Assembly (NCBI GenBank): GCA_030839005.1
Contig: JAUZEM010000250.1
Coordinates: 1-13,586, forward strand
Length of the DNA stretch: 13,586 nucleotides
Reading direction: 5' to 3'
DNA from: Actinomycetota bacterium
GTDB lineage: Bacteria; Actinomycetota; Acidimicrobiia; IMCC26256; PALSA-610
The notes below the pieces were generated by a model, which had not been told where the DNA came from, did not search any database, and saw nothing but the letters and a program-made list of their open reading frames with translations. The translations under genes were made by a program, and so were the position numbers. The stretch's first letter is position 1. Each line of letters opens with the position of its first letter. Positions 1-6,224 of this stretch are shown here, piece by piece.

Positions 1-238
1 ACGAGTTGCACGTCACCAACGCGCCCAGCTGCGCCTGGCTGGTATCGGCGGCAATGGCCGCGAGCAGGGTGTACGCCTCGAAGTGGGTGGCTTCCGGGTC
101 GCCGTAGAGCGGAAAGAAGTGGTCCCAGAGCCAAATGCTGTCGACCTCGAGCGCATCGGCGGAGTTCCACGCCGCGCGGAGCTGTTCGACGGTCGTCGCT
201 TGCGGATGCAGCTGCACACCAACCTTGAATCGAGCCAT
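1..238 (-). CDS. LLM class F420-dependent oxidoreductase, Rv1855c-like (N-terminal fragment)
   Basis: The gene runs off the left edge; 79 residues from the ATG at 238 are visible. They begin MARFKVGVQLHPQATTVEQL and continue through ADALEVDSIWLWDHFFPLYG and a stretch ending LVTCNS. This is the first beta-alpha units of a luciferase-like TIM barrel. The wording (GVQLHPQ, WxWDHFFPLYGDP, LVTCNS) matches the actinobacterial F420-dependent oxidoreductase family typified by Rv1855c, from memory of the family. Such enzymes use reduced or oxidised F420 for hydride transfer; the substrate is unknown. The start lies 10 nt after the RNase D stop on the same strand, so the two are probably co-transcribed. 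No clear Shine-Dalgarno sequence precedes the ATG. The F420 preference is inferred from family likeness, and FMN use cannot be excluded. Confidence 0.85.
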   Translation of the reverse strand, partial: MARFKVGVQLHPQATTVEQLRAAWNSADALEVDSIWLWDHFFPLYGDPEATHFEAYTLLAAIAADTSQAQLGALVTCNS

Positions 239-248
239 TGTGCCGACG

Positions 249-1388
249 CTACCGGTCTTCCAGCTCGATACGGCGCCCGCCGTCGCGCATCCTGAGCGCG
301 GCGTCGCCGTGCAGCAGTCGTCGCAACGGTTCTCCGACGAGATCCGCTCGCCAGCCCGCGGCGAGGCGGCTCGGACGATCCTGCAGCATCTGGGTGAGCT
401 CGGCCCGGGTCGCGAGCAGCGAGGGATCGAGATCCAGCTCGGAGGCGCGTTGCGCGAGCCAGGCGCCGAGCACCGTGACCGCGGGTGCGAGCGAACGATC
501 GATGCGGTCGGATTCGGGGAGAAGCAATTCCGACGACGCGAGCTCGATGCCGGCGGAGACGGCGTCGAGCAAATCCTTGGCGGTGTGGTCCCGTAGCCGG
601 CCGTCGATCCCGCGGATGCCCGTGAGGTCTTCGCGGCTGCGCGGCGGACGTTGTACGACACCCGCCAGGGCGAGGTCGGAGAGTACGTAGCGAGAGGGCA
701 CGTCGAGGGCCTCGGCCGTCCGCTCGCGCCACGCCGCGACCTTCTGCGCGACGCCGCGCCCGTTCCCGCGCAGCTGGCGCGCCCCCTTGATCCGCCACCA
801 CGCGGTCTCGGGGTCGGGCCGCGACCGGATGCGCTGCCTCCGCTCCTCGCACTCATCGGTAGCCCACTCGAGCCGGCCCATCGTCTCGAGTCGCCGCACG
901 AGCTCGTCGTGCAACGGCAGGAGATGCTCGACGTCGGCTGCCGCGTACACCCGTTGCTCGGCGCGCAACGGCCGGCGCGTCCAATCGGTGAGCCGGTCGC
1001 CTTTGGTGAGACGGGTTCCGAGCAGCTTCTCGACTGCCGCCGCCAGCGAGGGAGTCCCCATGCCGATGAACCCCGCGGCGACCTGCGTGTCGAACAGCGT
1101 GGACGGCGCGCAGCCGCACGCGCGCTCGAGGATCGTCAGATCCTGATCGGCCGCGTGCGCGACCATGCAGCCTTCTCCCGCGAGGAGGGCCCCGAGGGGA
1201 GCCGGGTCGACGGTCAGGGGATCGACCAAGGCGACGCCGTCGCGCCACGCGATCTGGATCAGTGCCAGATGCGGCCAATACGAGCGTTCTCCGTGGAACT
1301 CGGTGTCGAGCGCGTACCGCGGCTCGTCGGTGAGCGTCCGGACGAGCTCGGCCAGTTCGGCGGGAGCATCGATCCACAGGAGTTCCAC
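249..1388 (-). CDS. rnd: Ribonuclease D (DEDDy 3'-5' exoribonuclease with HRDC domain)
   Basis: Encodes 379 residues from a GTG start, a normal length for RNase D. The nuclease domain fills residues 1-170 or so. ExoI is ALDTEFHGE (Asp28, Glu30), ExoII is VAHAADQDL (Asp83), and ExoIII is VYAAADVEHL (Tyr148, Asp152), so the DEDDy metal and catalytic set is complete. An HRDC-type helical domain follows at about residues 195-275 (AWWRIKGARQL, then SRYVLSDLAL and LTGIRGI), with a C-terminal helical extension. The enzyme trims 3' ends of tRNA precursors and other structured RNAs in the cytoplasm. It lies between two LLM oxidoreductase genes on the same strand, 77 nt after the upstream one and 10 nt before the downstream one. 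The start is not supported by a Shine-Dalgarno sequence, but no better in-frame start lies upstream. Confidence 0.93.
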   Translation of the reverse strand: MELLWIDAPAELAELVRTLTDEPRYALDTEFHGERSYWPHLALIQIAWRDGVALVDPLTVDPAPLGALLAGEGCMVAHAADQDLTILERACGCAPSTLFDTQVAAGFIGMGTPSLAAAVEKLLGTRLTKGDRLTDWTRRPLRAEQRVYAAADVEHLLPLHDELVRRLETMGRLEWATDECEERRQRIRSRPDPETAWWRIKGARQLRGNGRGVAQKVAAWRERTAEALDVPSRYVLSDLALAGVVQRPPRSREDLTGIRGIDGRLRDHTAKDLLDAVSAGIELASSELLLPESDRIDRSLAPAVTVLGAWLAQRASELDLDPSLLATRAELTQMLQDRPSRLAAGWRADLVGEPLRRLLHGDAALRMRDGGRRIELEDR

Positions 1389-1416
1389 GGCGCAAGCATG
1401 CCGCGCGCGTCGGGTC

Positions 1417-1438
1417 AGGCGCGGATTTGCCCGCGCCT
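1417..1438 (-). terminator. Hairpin between the LLM gene and rnd, possible terminator
   Basis: A perfect 8-bp inverted repeat: AGGCGCGG at 1417-1424 and CCGCGCCT at 1431-1438, with a 6-nt loop ATTTGC. It begins 28 nt beyond the stop of the upstream minus-strand oxidoreductase and ends about 30 nt before rnd. No U-tract follows on the minus strand, so it may only attenuate read-through or stabilise a 3' end. The hairpin is seen directly; the terminator role is inferred. Confidence 0.4.
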
Positions 1439-1465
1439 ACGGCGGGGCGGGCGACGCCGGGAGGC

Positions 1466-2374
1466 TCACCGGAGTGCGGCGCGGACGGTTGCGAGTTGCT
1501 CGAACGACCGCAACACCGGGTCCTGGTCGTCGGCGAGGTGGCGGACGATGACGTCGGTGCAACCCGATGCCCGCAACTCCGCGAAGGCGTCGGCGACGCG
1601 GCCCGGTCCGCCGATCACAACCGCCGACGGGTCGAAGCCGCGGTATCCACGGGCCACGATCGGCTCCGCGACGGCGGCCGCCTGTTCGTCGGTGGCGGCG
1701 AGGTGCACGTCGCGGCGCACGGCGATCCGGGATGGCTCGCGGCCGTGACGCACGCAGGCATCCCGGTAGCTCTGCACCAAGGCATCGACCTCGACCGGCG
1801 TCGCTTCGGGGCCGATGAGGAATGCGTCACCCAGACGGGCCGCGCGATCGACGGCGCGCGGAGCCGCGCCACCGATCCATACCTCGAGCGGCTCCGGCGG
1901 GACCGGCGCGATGTGAGCCCGGTCGATCTTCCACGGTCCGTCGGCGACGGTTACCGACTCACCGCGGCACAACGTGCGCACGATCTCGAGCGCGGCCTCG
2001 AAGCGCGTCGCGCGCTCGCGCGAGGAGGTGTCGAACACGCGGAACTGCTCGTCACCCGCGCCGACGGCACACTGCATGATGAAGGGCCCACGCGCGATCG
2101 CGGCGAGCGTGCCGATCTGTTCCGCGACCAACACCGGATGCCACAAGGGCAGGAGGAACAGCGCTCCCGCCGGGCGGTCGTCCCACTCGGCGAGCAGGCG
2201 ACCGAGGATCGGGACGTTCTGGTAATAGGGAACCGGAACGTTGTGGTGGTCGCCGACGAAGAGGCTGTCGAGGCCCGCCTGGGCCGCGGCCTTCGCCCGC
2301 TCGACCATCCACCGGGCGCCGAGCCGCGCGTCCATCGGCGCGTACCCACTCCTCAAGGACACGCCGATGTTCAT
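1466..2374 (-). CDS. LLM class flavin/F420-dependent oxidoreductase
   Basis: Encodes 302 residues starting MNIGVSLRSGYAPMDARLGA. This is a luciferase-like TIM barrel: N-terminal strand NIGVSL, then SLFVGDHH at 38-44 (the cofactor-side loop usual in this family), a long helix ERATRFEAALEIVRTL near 120-135, and WIGGAAPRAVDRAARLGD at 167-183, the conserved IGG strand plus helix. Such proteins oxidise or reduce small organic substrates with F420 or FMN; the substrate cannot be read here. The reading frame stays open upstream to 2407, but MNIGVSL is the natural family N-terminus and GAGGGAG lies just before it, so I chose the ATG at 2374. It probably shares a transcript with rnd, although a hairpin separates them. 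It diverges from the VOC gene across 87 bp. Confidence 0.88.
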   Translation of the reverse strand: MNIGVSLRSGYAPMDARLGARWMVERAKAAAQAGLDSLFVGDHHNVPVPYYQNVPILGRLLAEWDDRPAGALFLLPLWHPVLVAEQIGTLAAIARGPFIMQCAVGAGDEQFRVFDTSSRERATRFEAALEIVRTLCRGESVTVADGPWKIDRAHIAPVPPEPLEVWIGGAAPRAVDRAARLGDAFLIGPEATPVEVDALVQSYRDACVRHGREPSRIAVRRDVHLAATDEQAAAVAEPIVARGYRGFDPSAVVIGGPGRVADAFAELRASGCTDVIVRHLADDQDPVLRSFEQLATVRAALR

Positions 2375-2461
2375 GGCTCCCTCGCTGCGGCGCGCCCTTC
2401 GGCGCACCTCCGCTGCGTCCGCACGGTTCTCATGCTCGGAGCTTCGCGCGATGATGCACAG

Positions 2462-2980
2462 ATGGCGACTCTCGATCGTGACCTCGTGTCCCTGGCGGAA
2501 CGCCGCGCCGAGCTACGCGGAAAATATCTGCGTCCCCCCGAGTCACGCGCCGCGTCGAACGGCGGCGGGGTGCATCACCTTGCGTTGATCTGTGCCGATC
2601 CCGAGCGCACGATCTCGTTCTACCAGGACGTGCTCGGCTTCCCGCTCGTCGAGCTGTTCGAGAACCGCGACTACGAAGGCTCGTCGCACTTCTTCTTCGA
2701 CATCGGCGCGGGCAACATGCTCGCGTTCTTCGACTTCCCCGGCCTCGGCCTCGAGCCGGTTCCGGAGGGCCTCGGCGGTGTGCAGCACGTTGCCATCTCG
2801 GTGACACCCGCGACGTTCGAGTTGCTGAAGGGCAAGCTCGACGGCGCGGGGGTGGCGTACATCGGGCCCGACCGCGGCATCAAGGAGTCGGTGTACTTCA
2901 AGGATCCCGACGGCATCCAGGTCGAGCTGATTCGCCAGCCGCTCATGGAAGTGCCCGAGAGCGCGCCGCAGGACGGCTAA
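2462..2980 (+). CDS. VOC superfamily (glyoxalase/dioxygenase-fold) protein
   Basis: Encodes 172 residues. After a polar N-terminal helix (residues 1-30), two beta-alpha-beta3 modules follow. Module one starts GGVHHLALICADPERTISFY and includes DVLGFPLVELFENRD. Module two starts GGVQHVAISVTPATFELLKG and ends YFKDPDGIQVELI. Candidate metal ligands are His39, His109 and Glu155; the fourth position lies in NMLAFFDF, where the usual Glu is replaced by Phe or Asp91. The fold covers glyoxalase I, extradiol dioxygenases and antibiotic-binding proteins, so the reaction is not predictable. The start is uncertain: ATG at 2462 is used here, ATG at 2432 is an in-frame alternative ten codons upstream, and neither has a good Shine-Dalgarno sequence. 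The TAA stop overlaps the ccdA stop on the other strand. Confidence 0.85.
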   Translation: MATLDRDLVSLAERRAELRGKYLRPPESRAASNGGGVHHLALICADPERTISFYQDVLGFPLVELFENRDYEGSSHFFFDIGAGNMLAFFDFPGLGLEPVPEGLGGVQHVAISVTPATFELLKGKLDGAGVAYIGPDRGIKESVYFKDPDGIQVELIRQPLMEVPESAPQDG

Positions 2981-3765
2981 CCGAGCTGCACCAACCACTC
3001 GAGGTGCGCGTCGGTGAGCCACGTCTGCAGATGCAGGCTCAAGCGCGAGAGCTCGTCGAACATCAGGAGCAGCCCGAAGGCGCCGATGACCGCGGCGGAG
3101 CCGCCGACGATGAGCACGAAGTGGTGACGAACCCAGCCGAGCGCGCCGCCGAGCCGGCCGAGGAGCAGGCCGGTGAGCAGGAACGGCAGGCCGAGGCCGA
3201 GCGAGTAGACCGCGAGCAGCGTGCCACCGGCCCACACGCGGTGCTGGTTCGCCGCGATACCCAGGATCGAACCGAGGATCGGGCCGATGCACGGCGACCA
3301 GCCGAAGCCGAATGCCACCCCCGCGATCGCGGGCGCGGCGTTGCCGAAGCGACCGAGCCGAGGATGAAACCGCTTCTCCTGGTACAGCCACGGCGCGCGC
3401 AGGAAAAGGGAGCCGAGGAGGAACAGGGCCATCGCCAGCATCAGCGCGCCCGACAGGCGCGTGAGGAGGCTTTGGTGATCTCGTAGCAACCGGCCGAGGG
3501 CGGTGGCCGACAATCCCCACGCGACGAATACCGCGCCGAATCCGGCGACGAACCACGCGGTCGTGGCGACGATGCGCCGAGCGTGAACCCGCGACTGGTC
3601 TTGCAGCTCGGCGAGATCGAGACCGGACACCATCGAGAGATAGCCGGGCACGAGGGGCAGCACGCAGGGCGAGAGGAACGACACGACTCCGCCGCCGAAC
3701 GCGGCGAGATACGCGAGCACGTTGACGTCGCCGATGCGACTTCCGAGTGCGACGATCGCAATCAC
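2977..3765 (-). CDS. ccdA: Cytochrome c biogenesis / thiol-disulfide transporter CcdA
   Basis: Encodes 262 residues with about six hydrophobic segments (near 18-48, 66-92, 102-123, 145-172, 178-204 and 214-237). Two conserved half-repeats carry the redox cysteines: FLSPCVLPLVPGY (Cys34) and GWSPCIGPILGS (Cys159). CcdA moves reducing equivalents from cytoplasmic thioredoxin across the membrane to extracytoplasmic thiol proteins, for example during cytochrome c maturation. The length is typical for the short DsbD-like CcdA family. The start shown is GTG; another GTG at 3720 (before LAYLAAFGGG) would give the more usual short N-terminus. No ResA, ResB or ResC partner is in the window. The 3' end overlaps the VOC gene by 4 bp, tail to tail. 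It diverges from the SDR gene across 200 bp that hold a tandem repeat. Confidence 0.92.
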   Translation of the reverse strand: MIAIVALGSRIGDVNVLAYLAAFGGGVVSFLSPCVLPLVPGYLSMVSGLDLAELQDQSRVHARRIVATTAWFVAGFGAVFVAWGLSATALGRLLRDHQSLLTRLSGALMLAMALFLLGSLFLRAPWLYQEKRFHPRLGRFGNAAPAIAGVAFGFGWSPCIGPILGSILGIAANQHRVWAGGTLLAVYSLGLGLPFLLTGLLLGRLGGALGWVRHHFVLIVGGSAAVIGAFGLLLMFDELSRLSLHLQTWLTDAHLEWLVQLG

Positions 3766-3770
3766 GGGTT

Positions 3771-3800
3771 GCCGATCATGTGAACGCCGATCACGTGAAC
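3771..3800. repeat. 15-bp tandem repeat (two copies) with TCACGTGA core
   Basis: Two adjacent 15-bp units, GCCGATCATGTGAAC (3771-3785) and GCCGATCACGTGAAC (3786-3800), differ by one base. Each contains TCAYGTGA, and the second is the perfect palindrome TCACGTGA. They sit 6 bp beyond the ccdA start in the ccdA/SDR divergent region, where repeated half-sites could serve as an operator. The repeat is seen directly; regulator binding is inferred. Confidence 0.6.
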
Positions 3801-3850
3801 ATTGTGGGCGATCCGTCGCGCGGTCGGCGTACCCGAGCCACTACCGGCGA

Positions 3851-3874
3851 ACGGGTCCGCCGATTCTGACCCGT
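3851..3874. promoter_or_regulatory. 7-bp inverted repeat, possible operator or hairpin
   Basis: ACGGGTC at 3851-3857 and GACCCGT at 3868-3874 are perfect complements separated by 10 bp. They lie midway in the ccdA/SDR divergent region. The arm and spacer sizes suit either a dimeric regulator site or a small RNA hairpin. No regulator gene lies nearby. Confidence 0.35.
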
Positions 3875-3921
3875 CGAAGAGGTCTGCCGTGCCTCTACGG
3901 GCACCGTCCCGGGTCGGTGCG

Positions 3922-3959
3922 TATGCTCCCGAACGGTTTTCGCCGGAACGACCGAAAGG
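3922..3959 (+). promoter_or_regulatory. Candidate -10 element and ribosome binding site of the SDR gene
   Basis: TATGCT at 3922-3927 fits the TAnnnT actinobacterial -10 pattern; no convincing -35 lies upstream. AAAGG at 3955-3959 lies 6 nt before the GTG at 3966 and fixes that start. The Shine-Dalgarno match is reasonable, while the -10 is only a pattern match. Confidence 0.4.
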
Positions 3960-3965
3960 TGTCTC

Positions 3966-4769
3966 GTGACACGCGTGCAGGAGCTTTTCGACTTGTCGGG
4001 CCAGGTCGCGGTGCTGACCGGCGTTGCGAGCGGGATCGGCAAGGCGTCTGCGCACATGCTCTCGGCCGCCGGCGCGACGATCGTCGGCGGCGACATCGAC
4101 GAGGCCGGCGCCCAGGCCACCGTGGACGAGATCACTGTCGAGGGTGGCACCGCGCGCGCGCGACGGGTCGACGTCACGAAACGCGCCGACGTCGACGCCC
4201 TCGTCGACGGGGCTCGAGCCGACTTCGGTCGCGTCGACATCATGGGCAACATCGCCGGCATCCCGCACAACAAGATGGTTGCCGACTGCAGCGACGAGGA
4301 GTTCGAACGGATCCTGGCGATCAACTTGAAGAGTGTCTTCTACGGATGCCAGGCGGCGATCCGTCACATGATTCCCCAGGGCTCGGGCAACATCGTGAAC
4401 ATCTCCTCGGGCGCGATCGACACCCCCGCGCCCACACTCGCGTGCTACGGCATGACGAAGGCTGCCGTGGCGATGCTCACCAAGACGCTGGCGACCGAGG
4501 TCGGTCGCAACGGAATCCGGGTGAACGCGATCGCGCCGGGAATGATCCTCACCAACTTCTCGCGGCACAACTTCACGGACGCCGACGGCAATGTCGTGCC
4601 CGAGAAGCTCGAGCAGTACCACAAGCGGGCCGGCGCGATGGCGCCCCTCGGGCGCGCCGGCGAGGCCGAGGATGTCGCCCGCGCGTTCTTGTACCTCGTC
4701 TCGGAAGCCGCCGCGTTCGTGACCGGTCAGATCGAACGACCCAATGGTGGCGTGTCGATGCCCTGGTAG
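3966..4769 (+). CDS. Short-chain dehydrogenase/reductase (classical SDR)
   Basis: Encodes 267 residues from a GTG start supported by AAAGG 6 nt upstream. The Rossmann cofactor motif is LTGVASGIG (Thr18 to Gly25). An acidic Asp43 follows beta-2 (VGGDIDEAG), which suggests NAD(H) rather than NADP(H). The NAG-like motif is GNIAGIP at 94-100. The catalytic tetrad is complete: Asn120 (AINLKSVF), Ser148 (NISSG), and Tyr161 with Lys165 (CYGMTK). The C-terminal TGQIERPNGGVSMPW is typical of the fold, where the ending GG..xPW is close to the dimer interface. The substrate is unknown; automatic labels such as 3-oxoacyl-ACP reductase would be no more than guesses. It stands alone on its strand: ccdA diverges upstream and the carboxypeptidase gene converges 16 bp downstream. 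Confidence 0.92.
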   Translation: MTRVQELFDLSGQVAVLTGVASGIGKASAHMLSAAGATIVGGDIDEAGAQATVDEITVEGGTARARRVDVTKRADVDALVDGARADFGRVDIMGNIAGIPHNKMVADCSDEEFERILAINLKSVFYGCQAAIRHMIPQGSGNIVNISSGAIDTPAPTLACYGMTKAAVAMLTKTLATEVGRNGIRVNAIAPGMILTNFSRHNFTDADGNVVPEKLEQYHKRAGAMAPLGRAGEAEDVARAFLYLVSEAAAFVTGQIERPNGGVSMPW

Positions 4770-4785
4770 GTCCGGACCGGATGAA

Positions 4786-6132
4786 TCAGGCGGTGCCGCG
4801 ATTGGTCGCCCGCGGCGCGCGACGCACGCGGACGTGCGACTCGACCGGCGGGCCGATGCGCGTCCCCGTGCGGTAGCGGCCGTCGACCACCGGAAGGCCA
4901 CCGCTGCGCATCGCGCTGGCGCGCTGGCGATGCCGCGCGAGCCGCAGCATCCGTTGCCGCTTCACCGCTCGCCGCCGGAACCCGATCACCACCGCCAGCA
5001 AGAGAATCAACACGATGGCGATGTTGCGCGTGCGCAGGAGTCCGGGCGATCGATGCGTGCTACTCGTCGGTGCGGTCCGCACGTGCTTGCTCGCAGTCGC
5101 CGCGAGCGGTGGCGCCTCGAGGACGGGGATCACTTCCGGAACGGTCACGGCGGTCGGTGTCGCGGGGTTGTTGGAGGTGCCGAGCTTCGCGAACGCGGCC
5201 TGGTCTGCCGCGCGGGCCGCGCAGCGCGAGACCGCGACCGCCGGCAGGGTCTGACCCGTCCCAAGCGCGTCGGGTGCGGTCGCGAATCCGGCGTCGAGCA
5301 GCGACGCGGCCTCCTGGTAGCCGGCGTCGGGGGCGCCGAGGATGACGGCGATCAGCGTGCGTCCGTTACGCGTCGCCGCCGCGACCAACGCGTGCTGCGA
5401 GCGGTTGGTGAAGCCCGTCTTGAAGCCGATCGCCCCTGGGTAGTCGTAGCCGCCGCCCGGCAACATCTTGTTGTGGTTGATCAGATGGTGTTGCCCGCCC
5501 GAGGGATCGACAAATGAGTACTCGCGCAGGGCCGCCCATTTCGCGATCTCGGGCACCGAGAGCGCGTTGCGCGTCGCGATGGCGAGGTCGTACGCGCTCA
5601 TGAAAGGACCACCCTTGTACGACGTCTGGTCGTCGAGGCCGGCGGGGTCGCCGAGGGTGCTGTCGCGCAGGCCGAGTTGGCGAGCCGTCGCGGCGAGATC
5701 GGTAGCGAACCCGTCGAGGCTGCCGCCGACCGTCTCGGCCATCGCATAGGCCGCGTCGTTGGCGGAAACCATCATCAGCGCGGCCATGATGTCGTCGGCA
5801 CGCCACGGCTTCGCGACCGGAAGACCGATGCGCATCGCCTCGACGCTCGCGTCCCGCGCGTTGGCCGTCACGGTCGCGCCCGGGCACAGACGCTCGACCC
5901 CGGTGAGCGCGGTCATGATCTTCGCCGTGCTCGCGGGGTGCACTGCCTCGTGAATGTTGTCACCGATCAAGATCCGCCCGGTTCCCGCGTCGACGACGAT
6001 GTCGGCTTTTGGCGATGGGAGGCCCGCGGCGGCCGCGGCGGTGACCGTCGGGCCGACCGTGGCGGCGGTGAGAATGCCGACCACCGCCGTCGCCGCGCCT
6101 GCGAACCCGGCGAGGCGGCAAGGGCGGCGCAT
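4786..6132 (-). CDS. D-alanyl-D-alanine carboxypeptidase (peptidase S11, penicillin-binding fold)
   Basis: Encodes 448 residues from the ATG at 6132. An N-terminal hydrophobic segment (residues 8-37, after MRRPCR) looks like a signal peptide or anchor. The serine peptidase motifs are all present: Ser68-x-x-Lys71 in HPASTAKIM, Ser123-x-Asn125 in MVSANDAAYA, and Lys238-Thr-Gly in GFKTGFTN. The enzyme would trim the terminal D-Ala from peptidoglycan stem peptides outside the membrane. After a Pro/Ala/Thr-rich linker (320-365) a second hydrophobic helix (NIAIVLILLLAVVIGF, 370-385) is followed by a 63-residue Arg-rich tail, predicted to be cytoplasmic. The frame stays open upstream to 6312, but that part lacks a signal sequence and overlaps the divergent gene, so I reject it. 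No Shine-Dalgarno sequence precedes the ATG; a TAGCCT box 8 nt upstream suggests a leaderless transcript. Confidence 0.92.
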   Translation of the reverse strand: MRRPCRLAGFAGAATAVVGILTAATVGPTVTAAAAAGLPSPKADIVVDAGTGRILIGDNIHEAVHPASTAKIMTALTGVERLCPGATVTANARDASVEAMRIGLPVAKPWRADDIMAALMMVSANDAAYAMAETVGGSLDGFATDLAATARQLGLRDSTLGDPAGLDDQTSYKGGPFMSAYDLAIATRNALSVPEIAKWAALREYSFVDPSGGQHHLINHNKMLPGGGYDYPGAIGFKTGFTNRSQHALVAAATRNGRTLIAVILGAPDAGYQEAASLLDAGFATAPDALGTGQTLPAVAVSRCAARAADQAAFAKLGTSNNPATPTAVTVPEVIPVLEAPPLAATASKHVRTAPTSSTHRSPGLLRTRNIAIVLILLLAVVIGFRRRAVKRQRMLRLARHRQRASAMRSGGLPVVDGRYRTGTRIGPPVESHVRVRRAPRATNRGTA

Positions 6133-6140
6133 GGGCGTCC

Positions 6141-6161
6141 AGGCTAGGCGGAACCGGTTCC
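6141..6161 (-). promoter_or_regulatory. Carboxypeptidase promoter candidate with 12-bp palindrome
   Basis: On the minus strand, TAGCCT (complement of 6141-6146) fits the TAnnnT -10 pattern and ends 8 nt before the ATG at 6132. Directly upstream, at 6150-6161, lies the perfect palindrome GGAACCGGTTCC, which would occupy the space between the -35 and -10 elements. That is a usual place for a repressor operator. Both elements are seen directly; their function is inferred. Confidence 0.4.
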
Positions 6162-6224
6162 CGAACGACGTCTTGGCGCGAAAACGGCTCGGGCGCCGGC
6201 ACGGCGACGTGCCACCATGGGGTC

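Noticed and set aside
651..1748. Plus-strand frame of 365 codons
   Set aside because: Antisense to RNase D and the LLM gene, which have complete motifs; the translation shows no domain.
1427..2461. Long plus-strand frame in phase with and upstream of the VOC gene, apparently a 517-residue protein
   Set aside because: It lies antisense to a clear LLM oxidoreductase and its residues look like a high-GC shadow (Arg/Asp/Gly rich, no domain). Only the part from 2462 has a recognisable fold.
2543..3556. Minus-strand frame of 337 codons across the VOC/ccdA junction
   Set aside because: Out of frame with ccdA and antisense to the VOC gene; no recognisable motifs.
4769..4778. Perfect palindrome GGTCCGGACC between the SDR and carboxypeptidase ends
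   Set aside because: Too short and loopless to be a stable terminator hairpin, and such GC palindromes are common at this base composition.
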